64,000 bases of DNA from Acetatifactor muris (GCA_023664365.1 JAMPFR010000005.1:30648-94647); one strand, 5' to 3'. Shown: positions 17,531 to 26,927, counted from the first letter of the stretch. Notes: generated from the sequence alone by a model not told the origin. Numbers and translations are program-made.

Positions 17531-18163
17531 CTACGTCCTAAAAATAATTTCCGTGTATATACTTCTGACGAAATTCACCACCATGCCCAAAAGGTTACTC
17601 AGCAAAAGCAGCAGAAAGATAATGATAAACACTGCCACCAGGGTGAGAAACAAAGTGATAAGGGTTTTGCCCAAGGTATAATTATGTACCTGCATAATGC
17701 CCACCAGCACCATAATCACACCGTAAGCGATACCCACCGCCAGAATCATGGTGTAAAAGGCCTGCTCGTCATCCGCCACGAACTGGCTCACCAGGGTGCC
17801 CAGAAACATCATTATGGTGATAGGTACCGTGCCGTAGCCCACCGCTATGGCAATGTCCTTCATCCTGCCCTCCCCGTTCATCAGGCAGGTAATAGACCAG
17901 TTGCTGACGCAGAGCAGCAGATACGCCGCCAGAACACCTATCAGTTCATACAGACTGTCAACGCCCCTGGGGTCTATGTCGTTAACCACAAAGGAAGCCA
18001 GCAGCCGGTTGGATGAAAAGCTGACGGAAAACAGTATGACCATCAGAATGGCAAGGGGCACGCTGCCCCTGTCCTGGTGGCGAATCCAGTAATATCCGTC
18101 CATGGGGTGGGTAATGGTATAAAACATGTATTTCCATTTTTCCTTTGAAAAGTATTTACCCAT
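17531..18163 (-). CDS. YIP1-family membrane protein
   Basis: 210 residues with about five hydrophobic helices after a cytoplasmic N-terminal segment (YFSKEKWKYMFYTITHPMDGYYWIRHQDRGS). That opening and the helix pattern are those of bacterial YIP1-domain proteins found in sugar-importer operons. Its start overlaps the NHL gene stop by 8 nt, and the DUF5696 gene begins 11 nt later, so the three are translated together and may form one membrane complex. Biochemical role unknown. Confidence 0.7.
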   Translation of the reverse strand: MGKYFSKEKWKYMFYTITHPMDGYYWIRHQDRGSVPLAILMVILFSVSFSSNRLLASFVVNDIDPRGVDSLYELIGVLAAYLLLCVSNWSITCLMNGEGRMKDIAIAVGYGTVPITIMMFLGTLVSQFVADDEQAFYTMILAVGIAYGVIMVLVGIMQVHNYTLGKTLITLFLTLVAVFIIIFLLLLLSNLLGMVVNFVRSIYTEIIFRT

Positions 18164-19649
18164 TTACCACACCTCCCTTTTCCGCTTTTTTCTTTTTCCA
18201 CTGCTTACAGCCAAACCAGATCAGCAGCAGCACTGCAATGCCTGTGAGGAAATAACTGGCGTTTGCCGTCAGCATATCGTTTCTGTAACGCCTGAAGGCT
18301 ACGGAGTAATGGTCTCTGTTCATGCCAAGCTCCAGATATTTCATAGCCTGCTTATAGTCTCCTGCCGTCAGATAGGCCTTCCCGATACCGGTGTTAGCCA
18401 GCTCGTTGTTCTCGTCAAGCTCCAGCACCCGTTCCCAGACAGCCACTGCGGAAGCCTCGTTGCCGTCGTAGCGAAGTCCCACGGCCTCGTTAATCAGCCT
18501 GCCGTACTCTGTCATCTCAAAACAGCAGATATCTCCTCTGGTAGCGTCCAGCACCACAATCCTGTCACCGATGTCCTCCACTGCCACAGGCAGTGCGAAG
18601 GTTCCCTCCTGGCTGCCCAGGCCGCCGAAGATATACAGCAGATTGCCCTCATGGTCATAGGTAAAGATGCGTCCTCTCTTTCTGTCCAGACAGGAATAAA
18701 TGCCGTTGTCACGGTACACCACATCCGTGAACTGAGAAGGCCCGGCATACTCGGTATTGCCGTCAATCCAAAGGTCGCCTCCTACGTTGCCGTTCTCCCC
18801 TTTCTTGATAACATCCTCTCCTCTGGGGTTTAAACGTCTCACGCCCTGCACGCCGTTAGGGTCGATGTTGGAAGCGTATACAAAGCCGTCGGGGTCAATA
18901 TCGATTCCCGTAAACTCCGTGGGTATAAATAACTGCTGTTTTGCTCTCTCCTCCTTGGACGCCAGCCTTGCCCAGAATTTTTCCCAGGCGCTGATCTCCA
19001 CGTCGATGGTACCGAAGAAGGTGGAAAAGTTTCCGTTGCTCTCAAACACCATGATGCCCTCAAACATGTTCTGTGCGATACAGTACACTCTGTCCGCATA
19101 ATCCACCGCCACCTTTAAGGGAACAAATACATAGTTATCCTCCAGGCTCTCGGACTGGGGATTTGCCACAATCTTTACCAGCTTGCCCGCCTGATCCAGC
19201 GCCACAATACGGTTGTTCTGGGAATCCGCAATATAAATTTCGTTCTTTTCCGATACAAACACGCCGTAAGGCTGCTTGAAGCTGTCCTCCGTACCGTTGT
19301 TGTCAAAGGTGGTAATCACGTTTAAGACCTGCTTCATCCTATTGTCCAGCACTACAATACGGTTGTTGCCGGTGTCCGCCACATAGATTCTGCCGTCATC
19401 CGCCTGGCTTAAATCCTGAGGCGTCACGAAATTCCCCAGCGGCTCGCCGTTGTAGGTAAAGTCGCCTCCCCGAATGGTAGTATCCGGCACATAGGCCGCG
19501 GGGGTAAAATGGATATACTCTCTGTAATCGTAGTTATAGGTATCATAGGGAATGGAAGTCGCATGCACTTCCTCCGCAGTCATGCCCGCCAGCAGCAGGG
19601 ACGCCAGACAGATGGACAGGACCCGCGTAAATTTCCGGAATTTTTTCAT
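18156..19649 (-). CDS. NHL-repeat/TPR protein with C-terminal membrane anchor
   Basis: A 497-residue protein with a signal peptide (about 1-30). NHL propeller repeats follow (DGRIYVADTGNNRIVVLD and NEIYIADSQNNRIVALD, then weaker ones to about 370), then tetratricopeptide helices (about 395-455), a transmembrane helix near 466-482, and a basic tail CKQWKKKK. The propeller and TPR would sit outside with only the tail inside. Such a scaffold could hold the importer parts or the DUF5696 protein together. It lies 24 nt after the permease gene and overlaps the YIP1 gene. No enzymatic motif seen. Confidence 0.75.
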   Translation of the reverse strand: MKKFRKFTRVLSICLASLLLAGMTAEEVHATSIPYDTYNYDYREYIHFTPAAYVPDTTIRGGDFTYNGEPLGNFVTPQDLSQADDGRIYVADTGNNRIVVLDNRMKQVLNVITTFDNNGTEDSFKQPYGVFVSEKNEIYIADSQNNRIVALDQAGKLVKIVANPQSESLEDNYVFVPLKVAVDYADRVYCIAQNMFEGIMVFESNGNFSTFFGTIDVEISAWEKFWARLASKEERAKQQLFIPTEFTGIDIDPDGFVYASNIDPNGVQGVRRLNPRGEDVIKKGENGNVGGDLWIDGNTEYAGPSQFTDVVYRDNGIYSCLDRKRGRIFTYDHEGNLLYIFGGLGSQEGTFALPVAVEDIGDRIVVLDATRGDICCFEMTEYGRLINEAVGLRYDGNEASAVAVWERVLELDENNELANTGIGKAYLTAGDYKQAMKYLELGMNRDHYSVAFRRYRNDMLTANASYFLTGIAVLLLIWFGCKQWKKKKAEKGGVVNG

Positions 19650-19673
19650 TTCTTTAACCTGCCTTTCTGTAGA

Positions 19674-20549
19674 CTAGTCTTTCATACCTGAGGAAGTCAT
19701 GGTCTCCAATACGTTCTTCTGGCAAATCAGGAAGAAGGTAATGGGAACTGCCGCAATGATAAAGGTAACTGCCGCAGCGGCGCCGGCTCTTGCCATACCG
19801 CCTGCGGAGACCTGCTGCAGCGCATACTGCAGGGGTTTCAGCTGCTCATCCCGCAGGAAGGTGCTTCCCGTGTTGCCCCACATCTGCTGGAACTGGAAGA
19901 TAGCCAGTGTCAGCCACGCAGGCTTTACGTTGGGCATTACGATATTCCAGAATATCTTCCATTCGCTGGCTCCGTCCAGTCTGGCAGACTCCATCAGGGA
20001 ATCGGGCAGCTGCTCCATAAACTGCTTCATCAGGTACAGCCCCATACCGAAGGAGCAGGCCGGCAGAATCAAAGCCAGGTAGGTATTGTTGATATGCAGC
20101 CAGGAAATAATCATATACTGCGGCGTCTGGGTTACCGTCCAGGAAAACATCATGGAAAGCACTACCATGCTGAACAGGATGTTTTTGCCGGGAAACCGGT
20201 GCTTCGCCAGCGGATAGGCCGCCAGGGAAGCAACAATGACATGCCCCACCATACCGCCGCCGGTAATAATGATGGTATTCAGCATGTACCTGGAAAACGG
20301 CACCCAGGAATCGCTCATCAGGGTGAACAGATCCGAAAAATTCTCTAAGGTCGGGTTCCTCACAAATATTCTGGGCGGGAACTGATACAGCTCATCCAGA
20401 GGCTTCAGGCAGTTGTTGATTACCATTACCAGAGGAAGAATCATGGCAAGACCGCAGATAAACATCAGCACAAACAGCAGGGTGTTTCCCGCCATGGAAC
20501 GGTTCAGCCTTTTCTCCTTTGGCCTGAAAAATCTTTTTTTCTTTTTCAT
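19674..20549 (-). CDS. Carbohydrate ABC transporter permease, MalG-like (first set)
   Basis: 291 residues, six hydrophobic helices, EAA loop MESARLDGASEWKIFWNIVMPNVKP, and a basic N terminus with KKKRFFRPKEKR. It pairs with the 321-residue permease, whose stop overlaps this start by 1 nt. Together they make the channel fed by the large binding protein at 21.5-24.5 kb. It is the first of two complete permease pairs in the same operon, so the two importers may take different substrates. Confidence 0.88.
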   Translation of the reverse strand: MKKKKRFFRPKEKRLNRSMAGNTLLFVLMFICGLAMILPLVMVINNCLKPLDELYQFPPRIFVRNPTLENFSDLFTLMSDSWVPFSRYMLNTIIITGGGMVGHVIVASLAAYPLAKHRFPGKNILFSMVVLSMMFSWTVTQTPQYMIISWLHINNTYLALILPACSFGMGLYLMKQFMEQLPDSLMESARLDGASEWKIFWNIVMPNVKPAWLTLAIFQFQQMWGNTGSTFLRDEQLKPLQYALQQVSAGGMARAGAAAAVTFIIAAVPITFFLICQKNVLETMTSSGMKD

Positions 20550-21514
20550 TATTCGCCAACCCTCCTTAAGAGTCTCTGTACCAGCTTGTTACTGCCTACC
20601 ATCAGCAAGAACAGTACTGTGGCTATCGCCGACGCATATCCCATTTCAAATCGCACCGTACCATAGTCCAGAAGGTGAGTGACTACGGTAGCGCCCGCGT
20701 AGTTCACGGAAGGGTTGCCCGCCAGCTGAATGGACACATCCGCAATGGCAAAGGACTGGGTAATCTGCATGACTGCGCCGAACATCAGCTGAGGCTTCAT
20801 GGCCGGCAGCGTCACATGCCACAGCTCCTGCCAGCGGTTTTTAACGCCGTCCAACGCCGCAGCCTCGTACAGGCTCTTGTCTACGGTCTGCAGTCCGGCG
20901 ATAAAGGACAGGAAGCCGGTACCCAGACTCAGCCACAGCTGCACTACAATCAGCATGGGCAGCACATACTTTTCCGTCTTCATCCATATCACGGCCTCAT
21001 CCAGAATGCCCAGCTTCAAGAGAATGCCGTTCAAATAGCCGTATCTGTCGCCGGAAAGAATCAGGTTCCAGACCACATATGCGTTACCGCAGATACTGGG
21101 CGCGTAGAAAATCAGGGTCAGAAAGGCCCTCAGCCATCCCTTGAACTCGTTGATGATCCAGGCGAACAGCAGGCACAGGAAGTAGCTGACCGGCCCGGTA
21201 ATCACTGCCAGAATCAGGGTGTTTTTCAGGGAAGTCATGAAAATATCATCTTCCAGAAACAGCTTGATATAATTCTTCCATCCTACAAACTCCGGCATTT
21301 CCAGCATGTTATAGTAGGTAAAGCTGAAAGCCACGCTCATCACCACCGGCAGTACCGTAAAGAAGAAAAACATGATAAAGTACGGAGCCAGCATGAGATA
21401 GGATGATTTACTTTTTTTGATCTGATACCCCAAGGTTCCCTGCTTTTTAATCAGGTCCAGGGTCTCCTGGGATACACCCGCCGTCTGGGCGGACGCTTGC
21501 ATTTGCTCTGCCAT
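20549..21514 (-). CDS. Sugar ABC transporter permease, MalF/LplB-like (first set)
   Basis: 321 residues with six helices and EAA loop YEAAALDGVKNRWQELWHVTLPAMKP. The cytoplasmic N terminus of about 40 residues (ending GTLGYQIKKSKSSYLM) is typical of this permease branch. The gene lies 17 nt after the binding-protein gene and is translationally coupled to the next permease. The ATPase must come from elsewhere in the genome. Confidence 0.88.
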   Translation of the reverse strand: MAEQMQASAQTAGVSQETLDLIKKQGTLGYQIKKSKSSYLMLAPYFIMFFFFTVLPVVMSVAFSFTYYNMLEMPEFVGWKNYIKLFLEDDIFMTSLKNTLILAVITGPVSYFLCLLFAWIINEFKGWLRAFLTLIFYAPSICGNAYVVWNLILSGDRYGYLNGILLKLGILDEAVIWMKTEKYVLPMLIVVQLWLSLGTGFLSFIAGLQTVDKSLYEAAALDGVKNRWQELWHVTLPAMKPQLMFGAVMQITQSFAIADVSIQLAGNPSVNYAGATVVTHLLDYGTVRFEMGYASAIATVLFLLMVGSNKLVQRLLRRVGE

Positions 21515-21531
21515 TTATATGCCCCTTTCTG

Positions 21532-24528
21532 TTATTTCTCCTTATCCAGTTCCAGTTCTTCCCGCTTATAATTTATCTCCGCATTGATGTAGATAACCTT
21601 ATCCATCAGCTCCTCTCTGGGAAGGGCCGTGTCGGTGTTGGTCACCACCTCATAAAACGCGTTGTACACATTCCGCCAGGAATAATATCCGCCGGGCACC
21701 TGGGGAATCCCCTTTGCGCTCTCCATTGCCTCTTTCAGTGCCTCAAAATCATCCACCGGCCAGGGCATATTTAAAAATGCCTCATAATTTGCGGTGGGAA
21801 CCCTGGCAGCAGAGCCCATCAAAGACTCCATCTCTCTTCCGTACTGGGTCTGGGTATCCGCGCCGGTCCACCACTTGACAAACTCCCAGGCGGCGTCCGG
21901 ATATTCTGTGTCCGCCATAATCATGCTTGCCAGTCCGGTGCTTGCCACGGAGTGATCCACGCTGCCGTCCGCCTGCACCGTTCCGGGAATCTGTGTAAAG
22001 CTCCACAGACCCGCTATATCCGGAGCGGACACGGCAAAGTTGTTGTAGGTGGTGTAGTCCGATATGATAATGGGGCACTCGCCTGTCCTGAACCGCTCCT
22101 CCACGCTGGTCTCCTTATCCAGCTTGTAATCCGTATAGTACTCGCAGAAATCCTTGAAGGTATTCACCGCAATGTCGGAATCCAGATCCGAAGCGCTGCC
22201 GTCGTCGTTGTAATATCTGCCGCCGTTCTGGTACAGCAGGGACGCAAAAATCTGCTCGTTTGCCAACATACCGAACTCCATCTGGTTCTTTGCCAGCACG
22301 GTCATTGCCACCTTCACGTCGTCCCAGGTCTCCGGCACCTCCATGCCGATTTCCTTTAAGATGTCCTTCCTGTAGAACATAACCGGGTAGGTAATGGTCT
22401 CCGGCAGGGCATATACTGCGCCGTCATAGGTAAACTGGGTGTTGGCCGCATCCGGGAACCGGGCAAGCACCTCTTCATAGTCCTCAAACTGCGTCAAATC
22501 CAGTACCGCGTTTCGGATGCCGTAGTTCACCGGGGTGTCGTTGCCGGTGTAAAGCACCGCCCCGGCTGCGCCGTTGGTGTTAGCCACCTGGATTGCCACA
22601 TCCGGCCCCTCTCCCACCAGGGTTGCCTTCAGCAGTGTGTTCATATCCACCAGCTGCACGTTGACGCTGATGCCGGTCTGACTGGTAAAGGTATCGTCTA
22701 TCAGCGCCTTGATAACATTGGCCTGATCCCGGCCGGAGCCAATCCACAGAGTCAGCGCCGTGTTATCCTTGCTGCCGCTCTCGTCCACGCTGCCGATATT
22801 GTTGTAGTCAATGATAAAGGAATAATACAGCCTGCTGATCTCATAGCCCGCCTGACTGAAAAATCCGGTTTTGTCATACTTTATCTTCACATCAGGCGAA
22901 TAAATATTGATGCGGTCTATCTGCAGGGGCTGGCTGATTACATTGGTAATCCATGTGCCCAGGGCCCGGACATTGGTCTTGTAAGTACCGATGACCCTGA
23001 CGAAGTATTCTCCGTCTTTAATCAAATCGTCAAGCTGGTCTCTCATTGTCAGAAGCACGGCCTTTTTATCCGTGTTGCTGCCTGCCACTGCCTCCAGCTT
23101 TTCCAACGCTTCATTCACGGTAGCTCTGGCCTCCACCAGCTGGTTATGTAAATCCGGCAGGGTTGCCTCCAACTGATAGCTCCGGTAAGTATCGGGCGCC
23201 ACGCCGGTGACCTTGATGACCTGGCGGTAAATGCTGTTCAGCTGCTGCACTGCCTCTTCCACCAGACCTACAATCTCGGAGAACTCACCCAACACTACCT
23301 CCATGCGTAGAACGTGATGTCCCTCCTCCATGTAAAAACGGTATGGTTCACCGCTTTCATCCGCCAGCTTATCTTCCCGCCAGCTCTGTCCGTAATCAAA
23401 AGCGTAATCGTTCATCTCCGCAAAAGGCACTTCCCCGTCAATGGTGATACGGCGGGATACATGGATACCTCTGGAGAAGTTCTGCTTGTCATAGAAGGAA
23501 ATGCAGTAATAGCCGTCCTTTAAAATATCAAACTCCCACTCAATCCACTGTCCTACCAGCCTCCAGGAATTGCCGCCGATAGAATTGTTCAGAAGCGCCT
23601 TGGTGCTGGAAGGCGATACTGCGGGAGAGGACTGATCCTGCTGGGGATAAAGCATCTGGGAGGACGTCTTGGTAGCATATTCTCCCTCCAGAAGAATATG
23701 AGTGCCTGTGGTATCCGCAGCCCCAGCCGCGTCCCAGCCCGCCTTTACCTCCGCATAGCTTTTGACCTCTTCGGCATTGCTTAAAATCAATTTGTTTATC
23801 AGCATGGGCTCCCGCAGGGACACGATGCTGATGGTATGCTCTCCCGCTTCCAGATAAACGGAAAGGGGTTCGGTGACATAGCCGTCGCTGTCGTACAGAT
23901 ACCTGGTCTGCCACTCCGGTATTTCCATAGTCTTAGGCTTCACGTCATTGCCCTGATTATCCTTTTCCCAGTTCATGACTGTGACGCCGTTTTTATCTAC
24001 TTTTGTGTCCTCCACATAATTGGTCCACACTCTTGGGAATGTCAGCAGGGCCAGCTCCTCAAAGGGCAGCGCGCCGTCCACAAACAGGCTCCGCTGAATG
24101 TCGGAGTTTTTGCCCTCCGTGGGATAATAAACCACTGAGAGATTATACATACCGCTCTGGGGCACATTCACTTCAAACTCAATCAGGGAATCCTCGCCTG
24201 TCAGCACACTGTCTCCCGCCATTCCCTCATAATCCGAATAAACCTCCGGCTTCGCAGGCGCATCGCTTTCCTCGTACCTGACAAAACCCGAAGCGGGAAT
24301 CTCCACCACAGTGTCGGGATAGGAAGCGTCCGAATGCAGTACCTTATACTCCTTGTAGGAAGGAATGGAGTCGTCCACATTGTAGGTGCTTATCATCTCG
24401 TCAAACTCATCCATGGAGCAGTCTGTCTTTGCTTTTGACTCCGTACCCGCAACAGGCAGCATAGTCAATGCCATTGATGCAAGAAGGACAACTGCTATTG
24501 ACTTTTTCCAAATTTTAGTCTGCTTCAT
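21532..24528 (-). CDS. Large extracellular solute-binding protein with N-terminal beta-sandwich domains (first set)
   Basis: I place the start at ATG 24528 (MKQTKIWKK; SD AAGGGG 7 nt before), giving 998 residues. After a signal peptide without a lipobox come two beta-sandwich, carbohydrate-binding-like regions (about 45-255 and 280-415), a helical linker (about 415-500), and then a family 1 solute-binding fold (about 590-990; TALTLWIGSGRDQANVIKALIDD, ALPETITYPVMFYRKD, YPDAAWEFVKWWTG). This is about twice the usual length. The extra modules may capture polysaccharide next to the importer. It overlaps the upstream YesL-like gene by 14 nt. Confidence 0.8.
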   Translation of the reverse strand: MKQTKIWKKSIAVVLLASMALTMLPVAGTESKAKTDCSMDEFDEMISTYNVDDSIPSYKEYKVLHSDASYPDTVVEIPASGFVRYEESDAPAKPEVYSDYEGMAGDSVLTGEDSLIEFEVNVPQSGMYNLSVVYYPTEGKNSDIQRSLFVDGALPFEELALLTFPRVWTNYVEDTKVDKNGVTVMNWEKDNQGNDVKPKTMEIPEWQTRYLYDSDGYVTEPLSVYLEAGEHTISIVSLREPMLINKLILSNAEEVKSYAEVKAGWDAAGAADTTGTHILLEGEYATKTSSQMLYPQQDQSSPAVSPSSTKALLNNSIGGNSWRLVGQWIEWEFDILKDGYYCISFYDKQNFSRGIHVSRRITIDGEVPFAEMNDYAFDYGQSWREDKLADESGEPYRFYMEEGHHVLRMEVVLGEFSEIVGLVEEAVQQLNSIYRQVIKVTGVAPDTYRSYQLEATLPDLHNQLVEARATVNEALEKLEAVAGSNTDKKAVLLTMRDQLDDLIKDGEYFVRVIGTYKTNVRALGTWITNVISQPLQIDRINIYSPDVKIKYDKTGFFSQAGYEISRLYYSFIIDYNNIGSVDESGSKDNTALTLWIGSGRDQANVIKALIDDTFTSQTGISVNVQLVDMNTLLKATLVGEGPDVAIQVANTNGAAGAVLYTGNDTPVNYGIRNAVLDLTQFEDYEEVLARFPDAANTQFTYDGAVYALPETITYPVMFYRKDILKEIGMEVPETWDDVKVAMTVLAKNQMEFGMLANEQIFASLLYQNGGRYYNDDGSASDLDSDIAVNTFKDFCEYYTDYKLDKETSVEERFRTGECPIIISDYTTYNNFAVSAPDIAGLWSFTQIPGTVQADGSVDHSVASTGLASMIMADTEYPDAAWEFVKWWTGADTQTQYGREMESLMGSAARVPTANYEAFLNMPWPVDDFEALKEAMESAKGIPQVPGGYYSWRNVYNAFYEVVTNTDTALPREELMDKVIYINAEINYKREELELDKEK

Positions 24529-25192
24529 TGTTTTCCCCTTTTCTGTCAAACCATTGTTCTTCTCCCGGCTCCGCCTCGGGCGTGTAGGCCTGCAGCGCTC
24601 TCTCTATCAGAAAGGTCAGCGCCAGGCACCACAGTCCCGGCACAAAGAAAATGCAGGGAATCGGAAGGACGTAAATCATCAGCAAAACCGCCGCTGCCGA
24701 ACCGGCAATGCTTAAAACCGTCACCGGCAGGAACCGTATACTCATCAGAAAACTGAGCTTCAGTATGCCTGTCAGCTTCATCTCAAATCTGGAAAGCACC
24801 GGAAAAATATAAATCATCACACAGACGCTGACTATAATAAACGCATCATACAGCCCCGGCCCCGGCGACGCCTTCCACTGTCCCGTCCTGGCGTAATATC
24901 TGCCGAAAAACAGCAGTCCCAGCCAGAGGGCAGCCAGTATAGTAAGCAGAATTCCCTTTTTCATCGTCCGCTTCAGGGAGGAGAAAAACTCCCGCACCGG
25001 ATATCCCCTCTCCCGCCGGATGCTTTTCATGGTGGCATAATACAGGGAGGCAAGCGCCGGCCCCACTGTCACCACCGGCAGGCAGCACAGCAGGAACGCC
25101 GTATTCAGCAGGATGATTTCCCCCGACTTATTCAGCAGGCCCACTATTTTGCCTTCACCGGAAAATGCGCCTCCGGAATTCTTCTTTTTCAT
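24515..25192 (-). CDS. DUF624/YesL-family membrane protein
   Basis: A 225-residue integral membrane protein with about five hydrophobic segments and the YesL-type opening (GLLNKSGEIILLNTAFLLCCLPVVTVGPALASLYY). YesL proteins accompany carbohydrate ABC importers in Firmicutes; their role is not established, though an accessory or assembly function is usually supposed. Its stop overlaps the start of the large binding protein, and it follows the GH26 mannanase gene by 15 nt. Confidence 0.8.
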   Translation of the reverse strand: MKKKNSGGAFSGEGKIVGLLNKSGEIILLNTAFLLCCLPVVTVGPALASLYYATMKSIRRERGYPVREFFSSLKRTMKKGILLTILAALWLGLLFFGRYYARTGQWKASPGPGLYDAFIIVSVCVMIYIFPVLSRFEMKLTGILKLSFLMSIRFLPVTVLSIAGSAAAVLLMIYVLPIPCIFFVPGLWCLALTFLIERALQAYTPEAEPGEEQWFDRKGENNEAD

Positions 25193-25207
25193 ACAACCAT
25201 TCCATTT

Positions 25208-26731
25208 CTACTTCCTGATAGGGTACTCCTTAAGGTCGGGAAGCTCATCCAGAGTAATCACAGCCTCCGCCTCATAAAAGCGTTTCAGCGCCTCCGCCTC
25301 AGTGTACTGTTCACTGTAGGCAAAAATGGAGGTATCCTTTGCCACGAACTCGCCGCTCCAGGTACACCAGAAGCCCCACATGGCCCCATCCCGCACCGCC
25401 AGATCGGGGTCGAATACGCAGCCGTTCTCGGAGAGCACTACCATCTTCCCCGTCTCCGTATAGTTCACTGCCTCCAGATATTTATTCACCTGGGAAGTGT
25501 ATACCCGCTCGCCGGGATAAATGTCCTCGCCGATGATGTCAACGTATTCGTCTCCGGGATACCAGTCCTTGTTCTGGCCGTTCCAGACCCAAATCAGGTT
25601 GTTCAGTTTATATTCATTTGTCAGTTTGTCATAGAGCAGTCTGTAAAGCTGTATGTAAGGCTCAGGACCTGCGGCTCCCCACCAGAACCATCCGCCGCTG
25701 GCCTCATGAAGCGGTCTCCAGAGAACGGGAACCCCCGCCTCCTGTAAAATCAGCAGCTGCTGTGCAATGGCGTCAATGTCCTGCATCAGTAAGTCATACC
25801 CTTCCGTATCCTGGCCGTTCATAACCTTCGCCAGGTCAAGATTGGTATATTCCGCATAAAAGCCGCTGTACCAGTTTCCGGTCAGATATTTGGCCGGAGC
25901 GTTCCAGTGCCAGCAGAAAGTGACGATTCCTCCCTGCTCCCAGCACTGCATGGCAAGATCCGTGGAATGTCCCGTGCTCCCGTGCTCCACGAAGGAGGGC
26001 GTGTATTCCATAAAGTCCAGCCCCAGCACTGCAGGCGTCTTTCCGGTTACCTTTTTGACAACCTGGAATTCCTTTCCGTTGATTCCCGTATCACAATACT
26101 GTCCGGAAAGAATTTTACTTCCGTAATTGTCCGCCAGATAGCTCATCAGCCGTTTCGCGTTATCCGTGGCGTTTTCGTTGACCAGTTCTGCAGAAACCTG
26201 ATAGATTGACGCCGGTATGGGTTCCGATGTGGTTATCTTCATATAGTCCAAATCAATCCATCCCCAAAATTTTGAAACCGAAACCTCATGGGCTCCCGCC
26301 GCCAGGTATACCCTGCTGATTCCCGACTCCGCGAAGGCTTTGCTGTCCGTCGCCAGATTCCCCACAGCCTCTCCGTCTACGGCCACATAATTTTCCTTGT
26401 AATCGCTTGCCGCGCTGCTGAACCACAAATCATAAAAGCCGTCCTCTTGGATCTCCACATTGAAAATACAGGCGTCCCCGTCGTTCTGAAACCCGGTGGC
26501 GTATCCGCCTCCGCTGCATTCCGGCTTTCCGGCGCCCCCGTGTACGCTTCCCGCAAAAGAAGCTTCCTCCGCCTCAAGGGTCGCTATCACCTCCGGCACA
26601 AACGCCTCTTCCGCCCCTTCCGGCGTTCCTTCCCCCGATCCCTGCCGCGCCTCTCCGCCGCAGCCTGCAAGCTGGCTGCCGGACAAGGTCAGCGCCATCA
26701 GATATGCCGCTGTTTTCTTCCACCTTTTCAT
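25208..26731 (-). CDS. Cell-surface CBM35-GH26 endo-beta-1,4-mannanase lipoprotein
   Basis: The start is ATG 26731 (MKRWKKTAAY; GGGAG upstream), since this gives a proper lipoprotein signal with lipobox LAGC (Cys24); the upstream in-frame stretch lies in the promoter region. The mature protein has a short linker, a CBM35-type module (about 48-168, TLEAEEASF to WIDLDYMKI), and a GH26 barrel with acid/base Glu343 (RPLHEASGGWFWW) and nucleophile Glu435 (VLSENG). At 507 residues it is a compact mannanase. It makes the first cut in mannan at the cell surface. First gene of the large operon, under a promoter with an overlapping operator-like repeat. Confidence 0.9.
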   Translation of the reverse strand: MKRWKKTAAYLMALTLSGSQLAGCGGEARQGSGEGTPEGAEEAFVPEVIATLEAEEASFAGSVHGGAGKPECSGGGYATGFQNDGDACIFNVEIQEDGFYDLWFSSAASDYKENYVAVDGEAVGNLATDSKAFAESGISRVYLAAGAHEVSVSKFWGWIDLDYMKITTSEPIPASIYQVSAELVNENATDNAKRLMSYLADNYGSKILSGQYCDTGINGKEFQVVKKVTGKTPAVLGLDFMEYTPSFVEHGSTGHSTDLAMQCWEQGGIVTFCWHWNAPAKYLTGNWYSGFYAEYTNLDLAKVMNGQDTEGYDLLMQDIDAIAQQLLILQEAGVPVLWRPLHEASGGWFWWGAAGPEPYIQLYRLLYDKLTNEYKLNNLIWVWNGQNKDWYPGDEYVDIIGEDIYPGERVYTSQVNKYLEAVNYTETGKMVVLSENGCVFDPDLAVRDGAMWGFWCTWSGEFVAKDTSIFAYSEQYTEAEALKRFYEAEAVITLDELPDLKEYPIRK

Positions 26732-26758
26732 AGTAAAACTCCCGTAAAACCAACGATT

Positions 26759-26789
26759 TTTAACTAATTTTAGCTTTTCGTTAGTTAAA
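26759..26789 (-). promoter_or_regulatory. Operator-like inverted repeat downstream of the mannan operon -10
   Basis: A perfect 9-bp inverted repeat, TTTAACTAA (26759-26767) and TTAGTTAAA (26781-26789), with 13 nt between. It touches the -10 element and covers the expected start site, the usual place for a repressor. The left arm is within the 15-mer TTTTAACTAATTTTA (26758-26772), found again exactly at 31749-31763 and 34619-34633. The best candidate protein is the LacI-family regulator encoded at 28.3-29.3 kb (inference). Confidence 0.6.
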
Positions 26790-26817
26790 TTATAAATCCA
26801 ACACGAAATTAATTCAA
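26789..26817 (-). promoter_or_regulatory. SigA-type promoter of the GH26-led mannan operon
   Basis: Minus strand: -35 TTGAAT (26812-26817), 17-nt spacer, consensus -10 TATAAT (26789-26794), about 57 nt before the GH26 start. It is the only strong promoter seen at the head of the run of 12 genes reaching to 9.6 kb. Confidence 0.75.
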
Positions 26818-26888
26818 TCTCTTTCTGCAATCTCTTCGTCGATTTTACCATATTACCAATTCCGTTTTTTTTTTTTGTGCAAATTCAA

Positions 26889-26927
26889 CAAAGGGCTAGT
26901 TTCTTGTTAAAAGAAACTAGCCCTTTG
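26889..26927 (-). terminator. 17-bp perfect hairpin terminator after the esterase lipoprotein gene
   Basis: Arms 26889-26905 and 26911-26927 pair perfectly around a 5-nt loop and sit 39 nt past the stop at 26966. The following minus-strand bases (TTGAATTTG) are only moderately T-rich; the plus strand side is TTTTGATT. It separates the GH36-LacI-esterase unit from the GH26 promoter. A 12-nt T run (26865-26876) lies nearby. Confidence 0.75.

Noticed and set aside
26732-26851. Forty extra N-terminal residues for the GH26 mannanase
   Set aside because: They cover the operator-like repeat and -10 element and would bury the lipoprotein signal.
26865-26876. Run of twelve T
   Set aside because: Homopolymer near a terminator; no coding frame is affected, so at most a slippage-prone spot.
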